A stretch of DNA of 64,000 nt from Saprospiraceae bacterium (lineage in GTDB: Bacteria; Bacteroidota; Bacteroidia; Chitinophagales; Saprospiraceae), in contig JANQRV010000339.1 of assembly GCA_028284395.1 (NCBI GenBank), positions 1 to 64,000 on the forward strand, written 5' to 3'. A model generated the notes under the pieces. That model made no database searches, was not told where the DNA came from, and was given only the letters and a program-made list of their open reading frames with translations. The position numbers and the translations under genes were made by a program. Positions 8,878 through 17,299 of the stretch are shown here, piece after piece. The first letter of the stretch is position 1. Every line of letters starts with the position of its first letter.

Positions 8878-9414
8878 ATGAAGAAAATTATCGTTTTAGT
8901 ATTCATGAGTTTTTCCTTCTTCTCGACGATTGCTCAAACAGATCCGGCCGTTATGAAGGAGGCTATGAATAAGCTTTCTTTCATGGCTGGTCAATGGTCG
9001 GGTTCGGGCTGGATGTATTTGGAAGGAGGGGTAAGGGCTGAATTTACCCAGACGGAAGACATTCGATTTGAATTGGATGGGGAGGCTTTGGTCATTAAAG
9101 GTTTGGGCAAGAGCAAAGATGCGGCTTCGGGTAAAGAGAGAACCGTTCATCATGCCCTGGCTATGGTTACTTACAACCCGGGATCTGAAGATTACGACTT
9201 CCGTTCTTACGCAGTGGGGCGAGGAAGTGGGAATTATAAGGGGCGCATGATTGCAGAGCATACCTTCGAATGGACGCTAAACATGCCTCAAGGTAAAGTG
9301 AGGTATATCATTACCTTGAATGAGCAGGGGCAATGGTTTGAGATCGGGGAATTCGCACGTGGAGACTCCTGGTTCAAGATATTTGAAATGACCCTCAATA
9401 AACTGGAAGAATAA
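8878..9414 (+). CDS. Secreted DUF1579-like (lipocalin-fold) protein
   Basis: A signal peptide (MKKIIVLVFMSFSFFSTIAQ) precedes about 158 residues resembling DUF1579/heme-binding lipocalin-like proteins: LSFMAGQWSGSGWMYLEGG near the N-terminus, a VHHALAMVTYNPGSEDYDFRSYA strand region and a final WFEIGEFARGD strand. Proteins of this group are often encoded beside AraC regulators in Bacteroidota, as here. The ligand is unknown. The last four codons (K-L-E-E) and the stop form the left arm of a perfect hairpin with the end of the convergent acylase gene, see 9402-9433. Confidence 0.75.
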   Translation: MKKIIVLVFMSFSFFSTIAQTDPAVMKEAMNKLSFMAGQWSGSGWMYLEGGVRAEFTQTEDIRFELDGEALVIKGLGKSKDAASGKERTVHHALAMVTYNPGSEDYDFRSYAVGRGSGNYKGRMIAEHTFEWTLNMPQGKVRYIITLNEQGQWFEIGEFARGDSWFKIFEMTLNKLEE

Positions 9415-9433
9415 GAGAGCTTATTCTTCCAGT
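9402..9433. terminator. Bidirectional hairpin made of both genes' final codons
   Basis: ACTGGAAGAATAA at 9402-9414 and TTATTCTTCCAGT at 9421-9433 are exact reverse complements around GAGAGC. Both convergent genes end with the codons for Leu-Glu-Glu followed by TAA, and these identical ends form the 13-bp stem. There is no long T-run, so it may work as an mRNA 3' end stabiliser or a factor-dependent terminator. Confidence 0.6.
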
Positions 9434-11535
9434 GTTTCCGTCTCGAACCCGCTAGAAGTCAGCGTTTCTGTCTTTTCGCTATTCTTGAGGACGTCACTGC
9501 GTCTGAGCAGTGCGTCCCGATATTGTTTTTCCGAGAAAAGCTTCAATTGATCTCCATTGTGTGGAGATCCCTCTTCGGATGAGTTGCCATAACTCAGGGC
9601 CACCTTGGCGCGTACGGAGTTGCCGAATTCTACGATTGCCACATAGGAATCACCACTGCCAATGATCTTTTGGTTATCCTTCATTCTGCCGGGACCGGCT
9701 ACTCTGAAAACCCCTAGTCCTCCCGGTGCACCATTGGCCGGCAGGTCGATTTCCCCCTTCTTTAATCTGTGAATTTCGCCCCAGGCAATATCCAGCGCCC
9801 CGAACTGATCAAAGACCTCATCAGCGACTGATTCCAATACCCGGACTGCTTCGACAGGATTACTCAGACCATCGGGGGTTGTCCTGGCCTCTTCCAGGCT
9901 CCACTCTTTTTCGAAAACACCGGGTTTTTGAAAATTCATATTCACTACCCAGCGGTAAAACAGCCAAGCACCTTTACTGTCATTCTCGGCACTTCTATCC
10001 CATGCTTCCAAGACTTTACCTGCTTCTAAAGCCCGCCCCTTGCCGTACTGTTCGATGGCCGGGATCAGGTCGTCGAGAATCCTGTCTGCTAACTCCATTC
10101 GCGTCGACATCTTATAATCCAGTAATTCCTGGAAGGAAATAGATTCGTCTTCAGCCAGCATTCGCACGGATCGTTGGGGTCGGAAGGGCATAAAAACCGG
10201 AGCCATGTACGGAGGATAGTCTTCAGGCTTCAGGACCATTGGAAAAGTACTGGTCCAAGGAGGGTCATTGGCGTTTTGCAACCAGCCCTGGGCGGGATTG
10301 GTGAACTTTGGCAATTCGTCGTAACTGTGAATATCATTCCAAATCAGCTCTGACTGATCTCCCGGAACAAGTCCGTCCCAAAAACTCCAATCGCCACTTG
10401 GTCTTTTGGGGACTTGACCATTGAAGAGGTAAAAAATGTTCCCCTGTGCATCGGCGTAAATGGTGTTGAACATAGGGACTTGAAGGTCCTGCATGGCAGC
10501 CTCAAATTCTGCCAGGTTGTTGGCTAATCCCATTTGCCACCATTGATAAGCGCTGTGCGGTCTGTCGGCACCCGGAATCCGCAATGCTACTGCCTGTCCA
10601 TCCTTTTGGGCAACGACTGGCCCATGAATGGAGTTGTAGATTTCGATCGGCTTCTCCAATATGCCTTCCTCGGTTTTTACTTTAAGGGTTTTCTTTTGGA
10701 TGTAAAAATTTGTGACTTCGCCGTCGAGTACATAACCGTTACCCTTCAGTTGCAAAGCGTATAGGTCCGCAGCGTCGATGGTATTGACCGTATGGGTCCA
10801 TCCAAGAGAATCATTAAAGGCAATTGCCAAAGTAGGTAAACCAACCAATCCCGTTCCGTAGATATTGACACCCGGAGCATTCATATGTGCTTCATAGAAG
10901 GTGAATTCATTATGCCACGGCAAATGTGGATTTGCAACGAGCATTGCTCGGCCGCTTTCCGATCTTGAAGGTGCGATTGCGTATGCATTCGAGCCCAGGT
11001 TTTCAGCCCAACGCATCCCGGTCTGGATTTCGTCACCCGCTATGAACTGCCCAAAAACATCGTAGAGACCAAGGGCAAAGATGTCTTCAGCCAGAATGGG
11101 CAGCACCTGGTTGAACTCTATTCCGATTTGATCCGGGTGAGCTTTTGCATAATCATTCAACCCTTCTACAAAAGCATCTACCAATGGTTTGAATTCTGCA
11201 TGTTGTTCCCGATACCAGTCGGCAGCCAGTTTGTCGAATGCCATTGTATGGACGAGAATGTCTGTCTGCAAATATTCCTCTCCCCAGTATTCCGCACCTT
11301 TGCCCCGGGCAGTTCCGTACAACTTTAGCAACAAATTGCAGTGACTCTGCATCTGAGCCCATCCGAAACTGTAAAACAGATCCCGGTTATTCAGAGCAAA
11401 AATGTGAGGAACACCCCATTCATCCCAGATGATTTGACTTTGTTCCGGTTGTGTATCTTCGGAGGGAAGGGAGCATCCAAAAATAAATGAGGAGATCAAA
11501 ATAATGACACCGTAAATGCGGAAAAAGGGTTTCAT
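9421..11535 (-). CDS. Penicillin acylase family lipoprotein
   Basis: The 704-residue protein is an N-terminal nucleophile hydrolase of the penicillin acylase family. A lipoprotein signal ends at C21 (SSFIFGC). The alpha-chain region has WDEWGVPHIFA and FSFGWAQMQSHCNLL-like motifs, and the beta chain would begin at S182 in ENLGSNAYAIAPSRS after autocleavage of the Gly181-Ser182 bond. The SGRAMLVANPHLPW segment carries the conserved asparagine and histidine region. Family members cleave amides such as beta-lactams or acyl-homoserine lactones; the substrate cannot be read here. The mature enzyme should sit on the periplasmic side of a membrane. Confidence 0.9.
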   Translation of the reverse strand: MKPFFRIYGVIILISSFIFGCSLPSEDTQPEQSQIIWDEWGVPHIFALNNRDLFYSFGWAQMQSHCNLLLKLYGTARGKGAEYWGEEYLQTDILVHTMAFDKLAADWYREQHAEFKPLVDAFVEGLNDYAKAHPDQIGIEFNQVLPILAEDIFALGLYDVFGQFIAGDEIQTGMRWAENLGSNAYAIAPSRSESGRAMLVANPHLPWHNEFTFYEAHMNAPGVNIYGTGLVGLPTLAIAFNDSLGWTHTVNTIDAADLYALQLKGNGYVLDGEVTNFYIQKKTLKVKTEEGILEKPIEIYNSIHGPVVAQKDGQAVALRIPGADRPHSAYQWWQMGLANNLAEFEAAMQDLQVPMFNTIYADAQGNIFYLFNGQVPKRPSGDWSFWDGLVPGDQSELIWNDIHSYDELPKFTNPAQGWLQNANDPPWTSTFPMVLKPEDYPPYMAPVFMPFRPQRSVRMLAEDESISFQELLDYKMSTRMELADRILDDLIPAIEQYGKGRALEAGKVLEAWDRSAENDSKGAWLFYRWVVNMNFQKPGVFEKEWSLEEARTTPDGLSNPVEAVRVLESVADEVFDQFGALDIAWGEIHRLKKGEIDLPANGAPGGLGVFRVAGPGRMKDNQKIIGSGDSYVAIVEFGNSVRAKVALSYGNSSEEGSPHNGDQLKLFSEKQYRDALLRRSDVLKNSEKTETLTSSGFETETLEE

Positions 11536-11605
11536 TGGTCCAAATAAATTGATTCCCGATCAAGATCGTGATATTTCCTTAAAGGAAAGAAAATTTAACG
11601 GCTAT

Positions 11606-12061
11606 CTATTCCTTTTCTCCTCCTTCCGGCCCATAGAAAACGACCCAGGTGAGAAAGTCTTCCGAAAAATTTTCGAAGCGGTGCTCTTCTCCAGCCGCCA
11701 CGAATAAAACGTCGCCGGCTTTAAAATCACTTTTCTGATCCCCGTTGATAAACGTACCAGTTCCCTGCATGATGATGTATACTTCATCCTGTTCATGTGG
11801 TCGCTGCTGGTCCATTCCTTTGGGTTGGTACATACCTACGTGCATAGTACCATTCTGAATGAAGCGACCATAAACCTTGTCATTTTCTTTCAGGTAGCTT
11901 GTGGCCTCTTCCATAGTCACCAACCATTTATCGGGAGGTTGCTGTCCAGTGAGGACTTTTTTAGGGGGTTCTTCATTTTTGGAAGCTTCTTTTTCGGAAC
12001 TCGAACAGGTCAGCAATCCGAGAGCGAGGCCGATTAGAGCTAAAGGAATAGGAATTCTCAT
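11606..12061 (-). CDS. Cupin-domain lipoprotein
   Basis: The protein begins with a hydrophobic leader ending in LGLLTCSSS, which fits a lipoprotein site at C19, and continues with a KE-rich linker and a single cupin beta-barrel. The cupin metal-binding motifs are visible: HEQDEVYIIMQGTG (motif 1, with H and E) and GDVLFVAAGEEHRFEN (motif 2, with a histidine). Small cupins bind a metal and can be dioxygenases, isomerases or sensors, so no reaction is assigned. I start it at the ATG at 12061; the TTG just before it is less likely. It lies 70 bases upstream of the acylase gene on the same strand and may share its transcript. Confidence 0.8.
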   Translation of the reverse strand: MRIPIPLALIGLALGLLTCSSSEKEASKNEEPPKKVLTGQQPPDKWLVTMEEATSYLKENDKVYGRFIQNGTMHVGMYQPKGMDQQRPHEQDEVYIIMQGTGTFINGDQKSDFKAGDVLFVAAGEEHRFENFSEDFLTWVVFYGPEGGEKE

Positions 12062-12106
12062 CAATTTCGGTTTGATTTCTTTAATTAGAGAAAGTTACAT
12101 GATTTC

Positions 12107-12820
12107 TCAGGAATTCCGACCAATAACCGCCAGCATTCTGCCGGTTTGTCCCTTTTCTTTTCGATAAGAAAAATATTCTTCGTTGTGGATAAAGGTGGAG
12201 TAGGGAGAAATTTCAATGTGCTTTTCCTGTAGTCCGGATTGAATGAGTTGATTTTTGTTTGCCCCCTTTAAATCCACATAAAACTTGCCCTGTTTTTCTC
12301 CTTCTGATTTGAAAGCAGGGGCGAAATGTTTGGCCACTTCTTCGCCTACCTCATAAGAGTGCTGATCAATACAGGTACCGATGAAGGCAATGCACTGCTC
12401 CGGCACGATCCGGAATTGAACGATCATTTTTTGAATGGTCTTCGCCGCGATGGAGGCAACAGTTCCGCGCCAACCCGCGTGGATTGCTGCTAAACTTCCG
12501 CTGGGAGGATGGTAAATTAATACTGGTGTGCAATCGGCTATGGTAATGGTAAGGAAAATATTCGAATGATTGGTGATCAGGGCGTCGTATCCTTCAACGG
12601 CAACGGGTTGTTCTACTAAGAGGATTTTGTCAGAATGACATTGATGGGCGTGGGCAATCGTCGAATTTTTAATCCCAAGGCTATTAAAGAAGTGATTTCT
12701 ATTTGCTATTACAGCACTCTTTGTATCTTGAGTAAATAGCCCAAGGTTGCCACTTTTCCTAGTGCTTTCAGCAGCAATGATCTCGGGATATGCATCAAAA
12801 ATCTTCGGTTTTCTATACAT
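12107..12820 (-). CDS. pgeF: Peptidoglycan editing factor PgeF (YfiH, laccase-domain/DUF152 family)
   Basis: The 237-residue protein has the three metal ligands of the YfiH family: a histidine in HAHQCHSDK, a cysteine in ADCTPVLIY and a histidine in AAIHAGWRGT. E. coli PgeF removes wrongly inserted L-serine from peptidoglycan precursors; relatives act as purine nucleoside phosphorylases or have been called polyphenol oxidases. It has no signal peptide and acts in the cytoplasm. The gene begins only 30 bases from the divergent MerB-like gene, so the two promoters must overlap or extend into the coding regions. Confidence 0.9.
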   Translation of the reverse strand: MYRKPKIFDAYPEIIAAESTRKSGNLGLFTQDTKSAVIANRNHFFNSLGIKNSTIAHAHQCHSDKILLVEQPVAVEGYDALITNHSNIFLTITIADCTPVLIYHPPSGSLAAIHAGWRGTVASIAAKTIQKMIVQFRIVPEQCIAFIGTCIDQHSYEVGEEVAKHFAPAFKSEGEKQGKFYVDLKGANKNQLIQSGLQEKHIEISPYSTFIHNEEYFSYRKEKGQTGRMLAVIGRNS

Positions 12821-12850
12821 GTGTCATTTTTTATCTTATTAGGTAAACCT

Positions 12851-13525
12851 ATGAAATACTATCAAGAACAGCAGGATAAGATCCGTTATCAAATTAATAA
12901 GTACATTTTTGAAAATGGCTATGCCCCGGAAGTGAAGGACCTTTCCGCAATTATGCATGTATCAGAAAAAGAAATCGAAAAGGGGCTGGACGAACTAGCT
13001 GCCAACCACGCTCTAGTATTGCATCCCGCTTCTTACAAAATTTGGGTAGCTCATCCGTTCGCATTATTCCCGACGCTTTTTTGGGTAAAGACAAGTAAAA
13101 AAAGCTGGTGGGGAAATTGTACCTGGTGTTCTTTTGGCATTGCCGCTGCGATCAAGAAAGATGCGGAGATTTACACCAAAATGAAGGGAGAAGAAGAAAC
13201 TATTATTTTATCCATTAAGGATGGCCAGCTTCAAGATGCCGATTTACTGGTGCATTTTCCGGTTCCAGCGAAGAAGTTTTGGGATAATGTTATTTATACC
13301 TGTGCCAATATGTTGGTTTTTCGGTCCGAACCGGAAATTGTGGAATGGTGCGAAAGGCACCGGGTAAGCCGCGGAGAAATAGTCCCGATTCAACAAGTAT
13401 GGGAGTTGGCTCAGCATTGGTATGGCAACTACTTGCACCCTCGCTGGACGCGTAAAACAGTGTCGGAGGCGGAGACAATTTTCAAGCAGGTTGGATTGAC
13501 CTCTGATTTTTGGCGATTGTCTTAA
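12851..13525 (+). CDS. Alkylmercury lyase (MerB)-like protein
   Basis: The 224-residue protein has an N-terminal winged-helix-like region (about 1-65) and a C-terminal MerB-like domain. Characteristic are WWGNCTWCSFGIAAAI (C90, C93) and IYTCANMLVFRS (C151), which match the regions holding the active-site residues of organomercurial lyase, Cys96-Asp99-Cys159. Here the aspartate position is occupied by C93. No merA, merR, merT or merP lies nearby, so a mercury role is doubtful; many Bacteroidota carry such isolated homologues of unknown function. The ATG at 12851 is preferred over the GTG at 12821, which abuts the divergent pgeF start. Confidence 0.75.
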   Translation: MKYYQEQQDKIRYQINKYIFENGYAPEVKDLSAIMHVSEKEIEKGLDELAANHALVLHPASYKIWVAHPFALFPTLFWVKTSKKSWWGNCTWCSFGIAAAIKKDAEIYTKMKGEEETIILSIKDGQLQDADLLVHFPVPAKKFWDNVIYTCANMLVFRSEPEIVEWCERHRVSRGEIVPIQQVWELAQHWYGNYLHPRWTRKTVSEAETIFKQVGLTSDFWRLS

Positions 13526-13538
13526 ATGTACGATGATG

Positions 13539-13574
13539 GCAGCCGGTTAACTAGATTACTGCTGCACCGGCTGC
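13539..13574. terminator. Hairpin between convergent MerB-like and DUF1501 genes
   Basis: GCAGCCGGT at 13539-13547 pairs exactly with ACCGGCTGC at 13566-13574 across an 18-base loop. It fills the 63-base gap between two converging genes. No T-run follows on either side, so its strength as a terminator is uncertain. Confidence 0.45.
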
Positions 13575-13588
13575 TCCTATTGATCGAA

Positions 13589-15208
13589 TTATCTGGCGAC
13601 CCTAATTTTCTGACTGGCGATTGTATTGCCTGCGCGGATCGAATAAATATATATGGAGGCGGGGATCCGACTTTGTCCAATTGAGAACGGGATTTGGTGT
13701 TGGCCTTGACTTTGCATGCCATCGAACAAGGTTGTTACGTGTTGTCCGGCCACGTTGGAAATGTCGATCCTCACTGGCATTGAATGTGGAAGTTCGTACT
13801 GGATCAGAATCTGATCTTGCTGGTAGACCGCCTTATGGAAGAGTTGGTGGCCTGCGAAATTGGCAACGGGAGTGGTAGGATTACAGGACAATCCTAACTC
13901 ACCCATGCGATCGAAGGACTGTCCCAACGCCAGATCCACGGCTTCTTTGTCCAGGCACAGCCAGTTTTCCAGGACGGTAGCATAGATTTCACGGAAATCG
14001 GTCCCGAATTTCAGGTTGCCAACATCGTCAACGTCCTGGAGGTCCGGAGCTTTACCCAAGACTCCGTTTCCATTCAAGCCCGCTCCAAATAGCATCATGG
14101 GGGCAGCCGCTCCGTGGTCGGTACCTGCAGAGGCGTTTTGTTCTATTCGCCGCCCGAATTCCGAGTAGGTCATGGCCAAAACATTTTCGGCACAGCCACC
14201 ATCAGTCAGATCTTCAAAGAATTTCTGCACTTCATTCGCAATGGTGGAAAGCAGGAAAGGGTGCGCGTTGTTCTGACTTGCATGAGTGTCGAAACCATCG
14301 ATGGAAACCATATACAGTTGAGTTCCCAGGTTGCCTTTGATCAACCTGGCCACCAAGGCCAGTTGTTCGCCGAGACTTTGTTCGTATTCGACGGCATTGT
14401 TTCCTCTTTCGAAAGCCTCCGCTATGATGTCGGCGTAGAAAAAGGTACTGTTGGCCACTGTTCTGACATGCCGCAATTGCTCTCCATAATAGCAATCAGG
14501 AACATCATTGGGGTCGTATAAGACTCCCGTTTCGGCAATTTCAGCAAGTTGCTCGGGGTTATTGACAATGACGCCCAACGTTGTCATGTCAGTATTGTTA
14601 AAGAGAATATTGCCCGTGCCGCCAATTTGGATGGCTGGCGGATTGGTAGGTGGATTATTGAGATAGTCTGGATACTTATTATCCAACAACCGACCGAGCC
14701 AACCGGACTGGTCATTGACATTGGCGTCGCTGGCTGAAGCCCAAATGTCTGAAGAACGGAAATGGGATAGATTTTGGTCGGGATATCCAACACTGTTGAT
14801 CACTTTCATTTGGCCCTCCTCCCACAGTGGGAAGAGGTTCCCCATATAATTCGGTATTCCAAATTCGTCGGTCAGATTGATGATCTGATTTTCCGGGATA
14901 TGGATGGTGGGTCTTTTACTACGATAGGTTCCGTAATCGAATAGGGGGATAATCGTATTCAGCCCATCATTTCCTCCTTGCATTCGGATCAGTACCAGAA
15001 TTCGGTTACTGTCGTTCTGACCAAGGGCCATGCTCAATGGTGAATTCGATAAGGCGGAGAGCGGCAATTTGTTCAGGAACATGGAAACGCCGCCGGCTAA
15101 GCCCAAATTGCGAATGAATGACCTTCGACTCCACTGGTTGTGGTCACGTTCGTGAGCTTGTCCATGTTCGAGTGCACTACCGTATCTTTTCGTATGATTG
15201 TGTGACAT
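13589..15208 (-). CDS. DUF1501 protein with Tat-like signal and T9SS C-terminal sorting domain
   Basis: The 539-residue protein has an N-terminal twin-arginine stretch (SRRSFIRNLGLAGG, residues about 27-40), then the DUF1501 sulfatase-like fold with LVLIRMQGGNDGLNT, DGFDTHASQN and TYSEFGRRIEQNASAGTDHG. The last 85 residues form a type IX secretion sorting domain: PVRIDISNVAGQHVTTLFDG followed by a final strand ending ASQKIRVAR. DUF1501 proteins are almost always paired with a DUF1800 gene, as here (25 bases apart), and are thought to act together at the cell surface; the reaction is unknown. The combination of Tat-like export and T9SS is unusual. Confidence 0.9.
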   Translation of the reverse strand: MSHNHTKRYGSALEHGQAHERDHNQWSRRSFIRNLGLAGGVSMFLNKLPLSALSNSPLSMALGQNDSNRILVLIRMQGGNDGLNTIIPLFDYGTYRSKRPTIHIPENQIINLTDEFGIPNYMGNLFPLWEEGQMKVINSVGYPDQNLSHFRSSDIWASASDANVNDQSGWLGRLLDNKYPDYLNNPPTNPPAIQIGGTGNILFNNTDMTTLGVIVNNPEQLAEIAETGVLYDPNDVPDCYYGEQLRHVRTVANSTFFYADIIAEAFERGNNAVEYEQSLGEQLALVARLIKGNLGTQLYMVSIDGFDTHASQNNAHPFLLSTIANEVQKFFEDLTDGGCAENVLAMTYSEFGRRIEQNASAGTDHGAAAPMMLFGAGLNGNGVLGKAPDLQDVDDVGNLKFGTDFREIYATVLENWLCLDKEAVDLALGQSFDRMGELGLSCNPTTPVANFAGHQLFHKAVYQQDQILIQYELPHSMPVRIDISNVAGQHVTTLFDGMQSQGQHQIPFSIGQSRIPASIYIYSIRAGNTIASQKIRVAR

Positions 15209-15233
15209 TTTCTTTAGATTTTGATATGAAAAA

Positions 15234-16679
15234 CTATTGCAACTGGAATTCTGGAAGTTGAGTCAGGTGACGCATGAGAAGTGCGACCTGAGCCGGGGCA
15301 GTTTCCCAGTCAAGATTCCATAATTCCTCGTCAAAATAATTTTGTGGCACCTCAAATTTGAAGACAGCTGTAGCCTGGTCGTAGGCATTGGGAGCGTTCA
15401 AACCATTAGGAATAAAATGATCAATGATCGATTGTGTGACCACGGCCGGGTCTATGGAATCATTACTGACGACTTTGGCAAATTGTACGAGAGCCTCGGG
15501 TTGGTTCTCAAACATGGAAAAAATGTAGAATGTCATTGACTGCCAGCGTATCGTAATGGTGTTGTTATTGATCCAATTGCGATTGCCGGGCCAGCCGGAG
15601 ACGTCGGGAGGGCTGAAGAGTTGCTGACCGGCCAAATACGAAAAGTAGGTGACCGCTTCCATTGTTTCGTCATTGGTTGGGAATTCACCGTCTCTGATGA
15701 AGGAAAGGTACATGTCGACCGGACTTTTAATCAAGGCGCCAGGTATCTTGTCATCGAAGAAATGTTCGCTTTTAAACAATTGACGCAGTACCGGTGCAAT
15801 TTCGAAGTCATTGTCTTTAAACGTTTTGGCAAGTTCTGATACAATGTTCATATCCGGTTCCGGGTGAACGAAGTTGGTGTAGAACTTTGTGCAAATGTAG
15901 GTAGCAATTTCGTCGGCTCTTTCTTCGAAAAGAATGCGATGGACGTCTTCGTAGTTCCAATTGCCGACTTGTCCAAAAATCTCTTTTTCTCCTTTGTCGT
16001 GAAAAACATCAACAAAGCCGATTGGTGCGCAGAAGACTTGAAATCCAACGTAACCGGTAAGGGCTCGGGCGGTCTCTTCAATGTCCCTTTGATTGTAGCC
16101 ATTGTCTCTTCCAAGAGAGAAGAGTTCGTAGAGCTCACGGGCATAATTTTCGTTCGGATTGATATTGGTGTTTTGAACCCCGTTGAGAAAAAGCAACATA
16201 GCGGGGGTGCGGCCCATTTCCATCAAGAATTCCTTGAAGTTTCCCAAAGCATATTGCTGTAATAATCTATGGTACTGATACATGTAGGATGGACATAGGT
16301 AGGCTTCTATTTTTGTTACGAAGTGATTGTGCCAAAACAATGCCATTTTTTCCCGCATACCGTTCCGGGCCATGTCTTTCATCCATTGGATAAACCAACC
16401 AATCCGTTGTTCATTCGTTTCTTCATCGAAATTGGTATAGTCGTTTTCATTCCAGTTGGCCCATTCCGGTGTTTGTGTAAGGGGCATATTGATTGCTTCG
16501 TCGATCAATTCGTCGACCAGTTGAGCAGGTGATTTCTGGAGGGCATCGCCGACCATCGGCGGATTGGCTCCAAACCCCATTCTTCGATAGAGGTGTTGGA
16601 CCTTGACGGTGGTCCACGGCCTTATTTCATCGGGTACATAAGGCGTTATGGTACCAGTTGCGCAATTCATCGTTGTCAT
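15234..16679 (-). CDS. DUF1800 domain-containing protein
   Basis: The 481-residue protein matches DUF1800: HLYRRMGFGANPP at the start, MREKMALFWHNHFVT, the NENYARELYELFSLG motif in the middle and PPDVSGWPGNRNWIN near 380. The family always travels with DUF1501 proteins and is found in Bacteroidota, Planctomycetes and Proteobacteria; it may help display or process the DUF1501 partner (inference). I see no convincing signal peptide. It is the first gene of a two-gene transcript with the DUF1501 gene downstream. ATG at 16679 or a second ATG three codons later could be the start. Confidence 0.9.
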   Translation of the reverse strand: MTTMNCATGTITPYVPDEIRPWTTVKVQHLYRRMGFGANPPMVGDALQKSPAQLVDELIDEAINMPLTQTPEWANWNENDYTNFDEETNEQRIGWFIQWMKDMARNGMREKMALFWHNHFVTKIEAYLCPSYMYQYHRLLQQYALGNFKEFLMEMGRTPAMLLFLNGVQNTNINPNENYARELYELFSLGRDNGYNQRDIEETARALTGYVGFQVFCAPIGFVDVFHDKGEKEIFGQVGNWNYEDVHRILFEERADEIATYICTKFYTNFVHPEPDMNIVSELAKTFKDNDFEIAPVLRQLFKSEHFFDDKIPGALIKSPVDMYLSFIRDGEFPTNDETMEAVTYFSYLAGQQLFSPPDVSGWPGNRNWINNNTITIRWQSMTFYIFSMFENQPEALVQFAKVVSNDSIDPAVVTQSIIDHFIPNGLNAPNAYDQATAVFKFEVPQNYFDEELWNLDWETAPAQVALLMRHLTQLPEFQLQ

Positions 16680-16763
16680 ACGGATCTGATATTATTTGTA
16701 AAATGAAATACGCACCTGAAACGATTCAGCTGAACAGGACCCTACCCGGTATTTGAATTTTTT

Positions 16764-17255
16764 TTAAAATAAACTGGCCTGGCGGGCAAAACTCATTGGA
16801 TTTTCAAGCTCTAGAAGACTCCGCTTGATGTCAAGCCCGTAGAAATAGCCATGCAAATCTCCATTTTTGGCCAGAACTCGGTGGCAAGGAACCACGATGG
16901 CAATGGGGTTGTTCCGGTTCGCTAAACCAACTGCTCTGACGGCTTTGGGATTTTCGATCTTATGAGCTAAGGCCGAATAAGAAGTGGTGTGTCCGTAAGG
17001 GATTTTGATCAACTCTTTCCAGACGGAGATATTGAACTCAGACTTGCCGGCCCAATCGAGTTTTAGATCAAATTCCTGTCTCTTTTGCTGAAAATATTCG
17101 TCGAGTTGATGGACTGCTTCCATCAGTATTTCGGGCACAGGACCCTGGTTTTTCATGGTGGGCTCCTCTACGAGTTTTAAAGAGGAAATTCCCAAATAAC
17201 TGCCTTTTATTTCCAGTAGACCGAAAGGACAGTGATAATGAATTACGTGAAGCAT
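16764..17255 (-). CDS. ogt: Methylated-DNA--protein-cysteine S-methyltransferase
   Basis: The protein is a 163-residue suicide repair enzyme that takes methyl groups from O6-methylguanine onto its own cysteine. The active site IVVPCHRV contains C124, the helix-turn-helix region has IPYGHTTSYSALA with the arginine-finger segment KAVRAVGLANRNNP, and the end reads GYFYGLDIKRSLLELE. There is no Ada regulatory domain, so it is of the Ogt type. It is the third gene of a probable hisF-hisIE-ogt unit (44 bases after hisIE). Confidence 0.93.
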   Translation of the reverse strand: MLHVIHYHCPFGLLEIKGSYLGISSLKLVEEPTMKNQGPVPEILMEAVHQLDEYFQQKRQEFDLKLDWAGKSEFNISVWKELIKIPYGHTTSYSALAHKIENPKAVRAVGLANRNNPIAIVVPCHRVLAKNGDLHGYFYGLDIKRSLLELENPMSFARQASLF

Positions 17256-17299
17256 GACCGTGGGATGTGGTTACCCTAGCAAGATACCAATTTGTCCCC

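Noticed and set aside
12851-13525. Mercury resistance operon
   Set aside because: Only a divergent MerB-like homologue is present, with an altered active site and no merA, merR, merT or merP.
13630-14530. Long plus-strand frames opposite the DUF1501 gene
   Set aside because: They are shadows of the minus-strand gene; the minus-strand protein has clear family motifs and a sorting domain.
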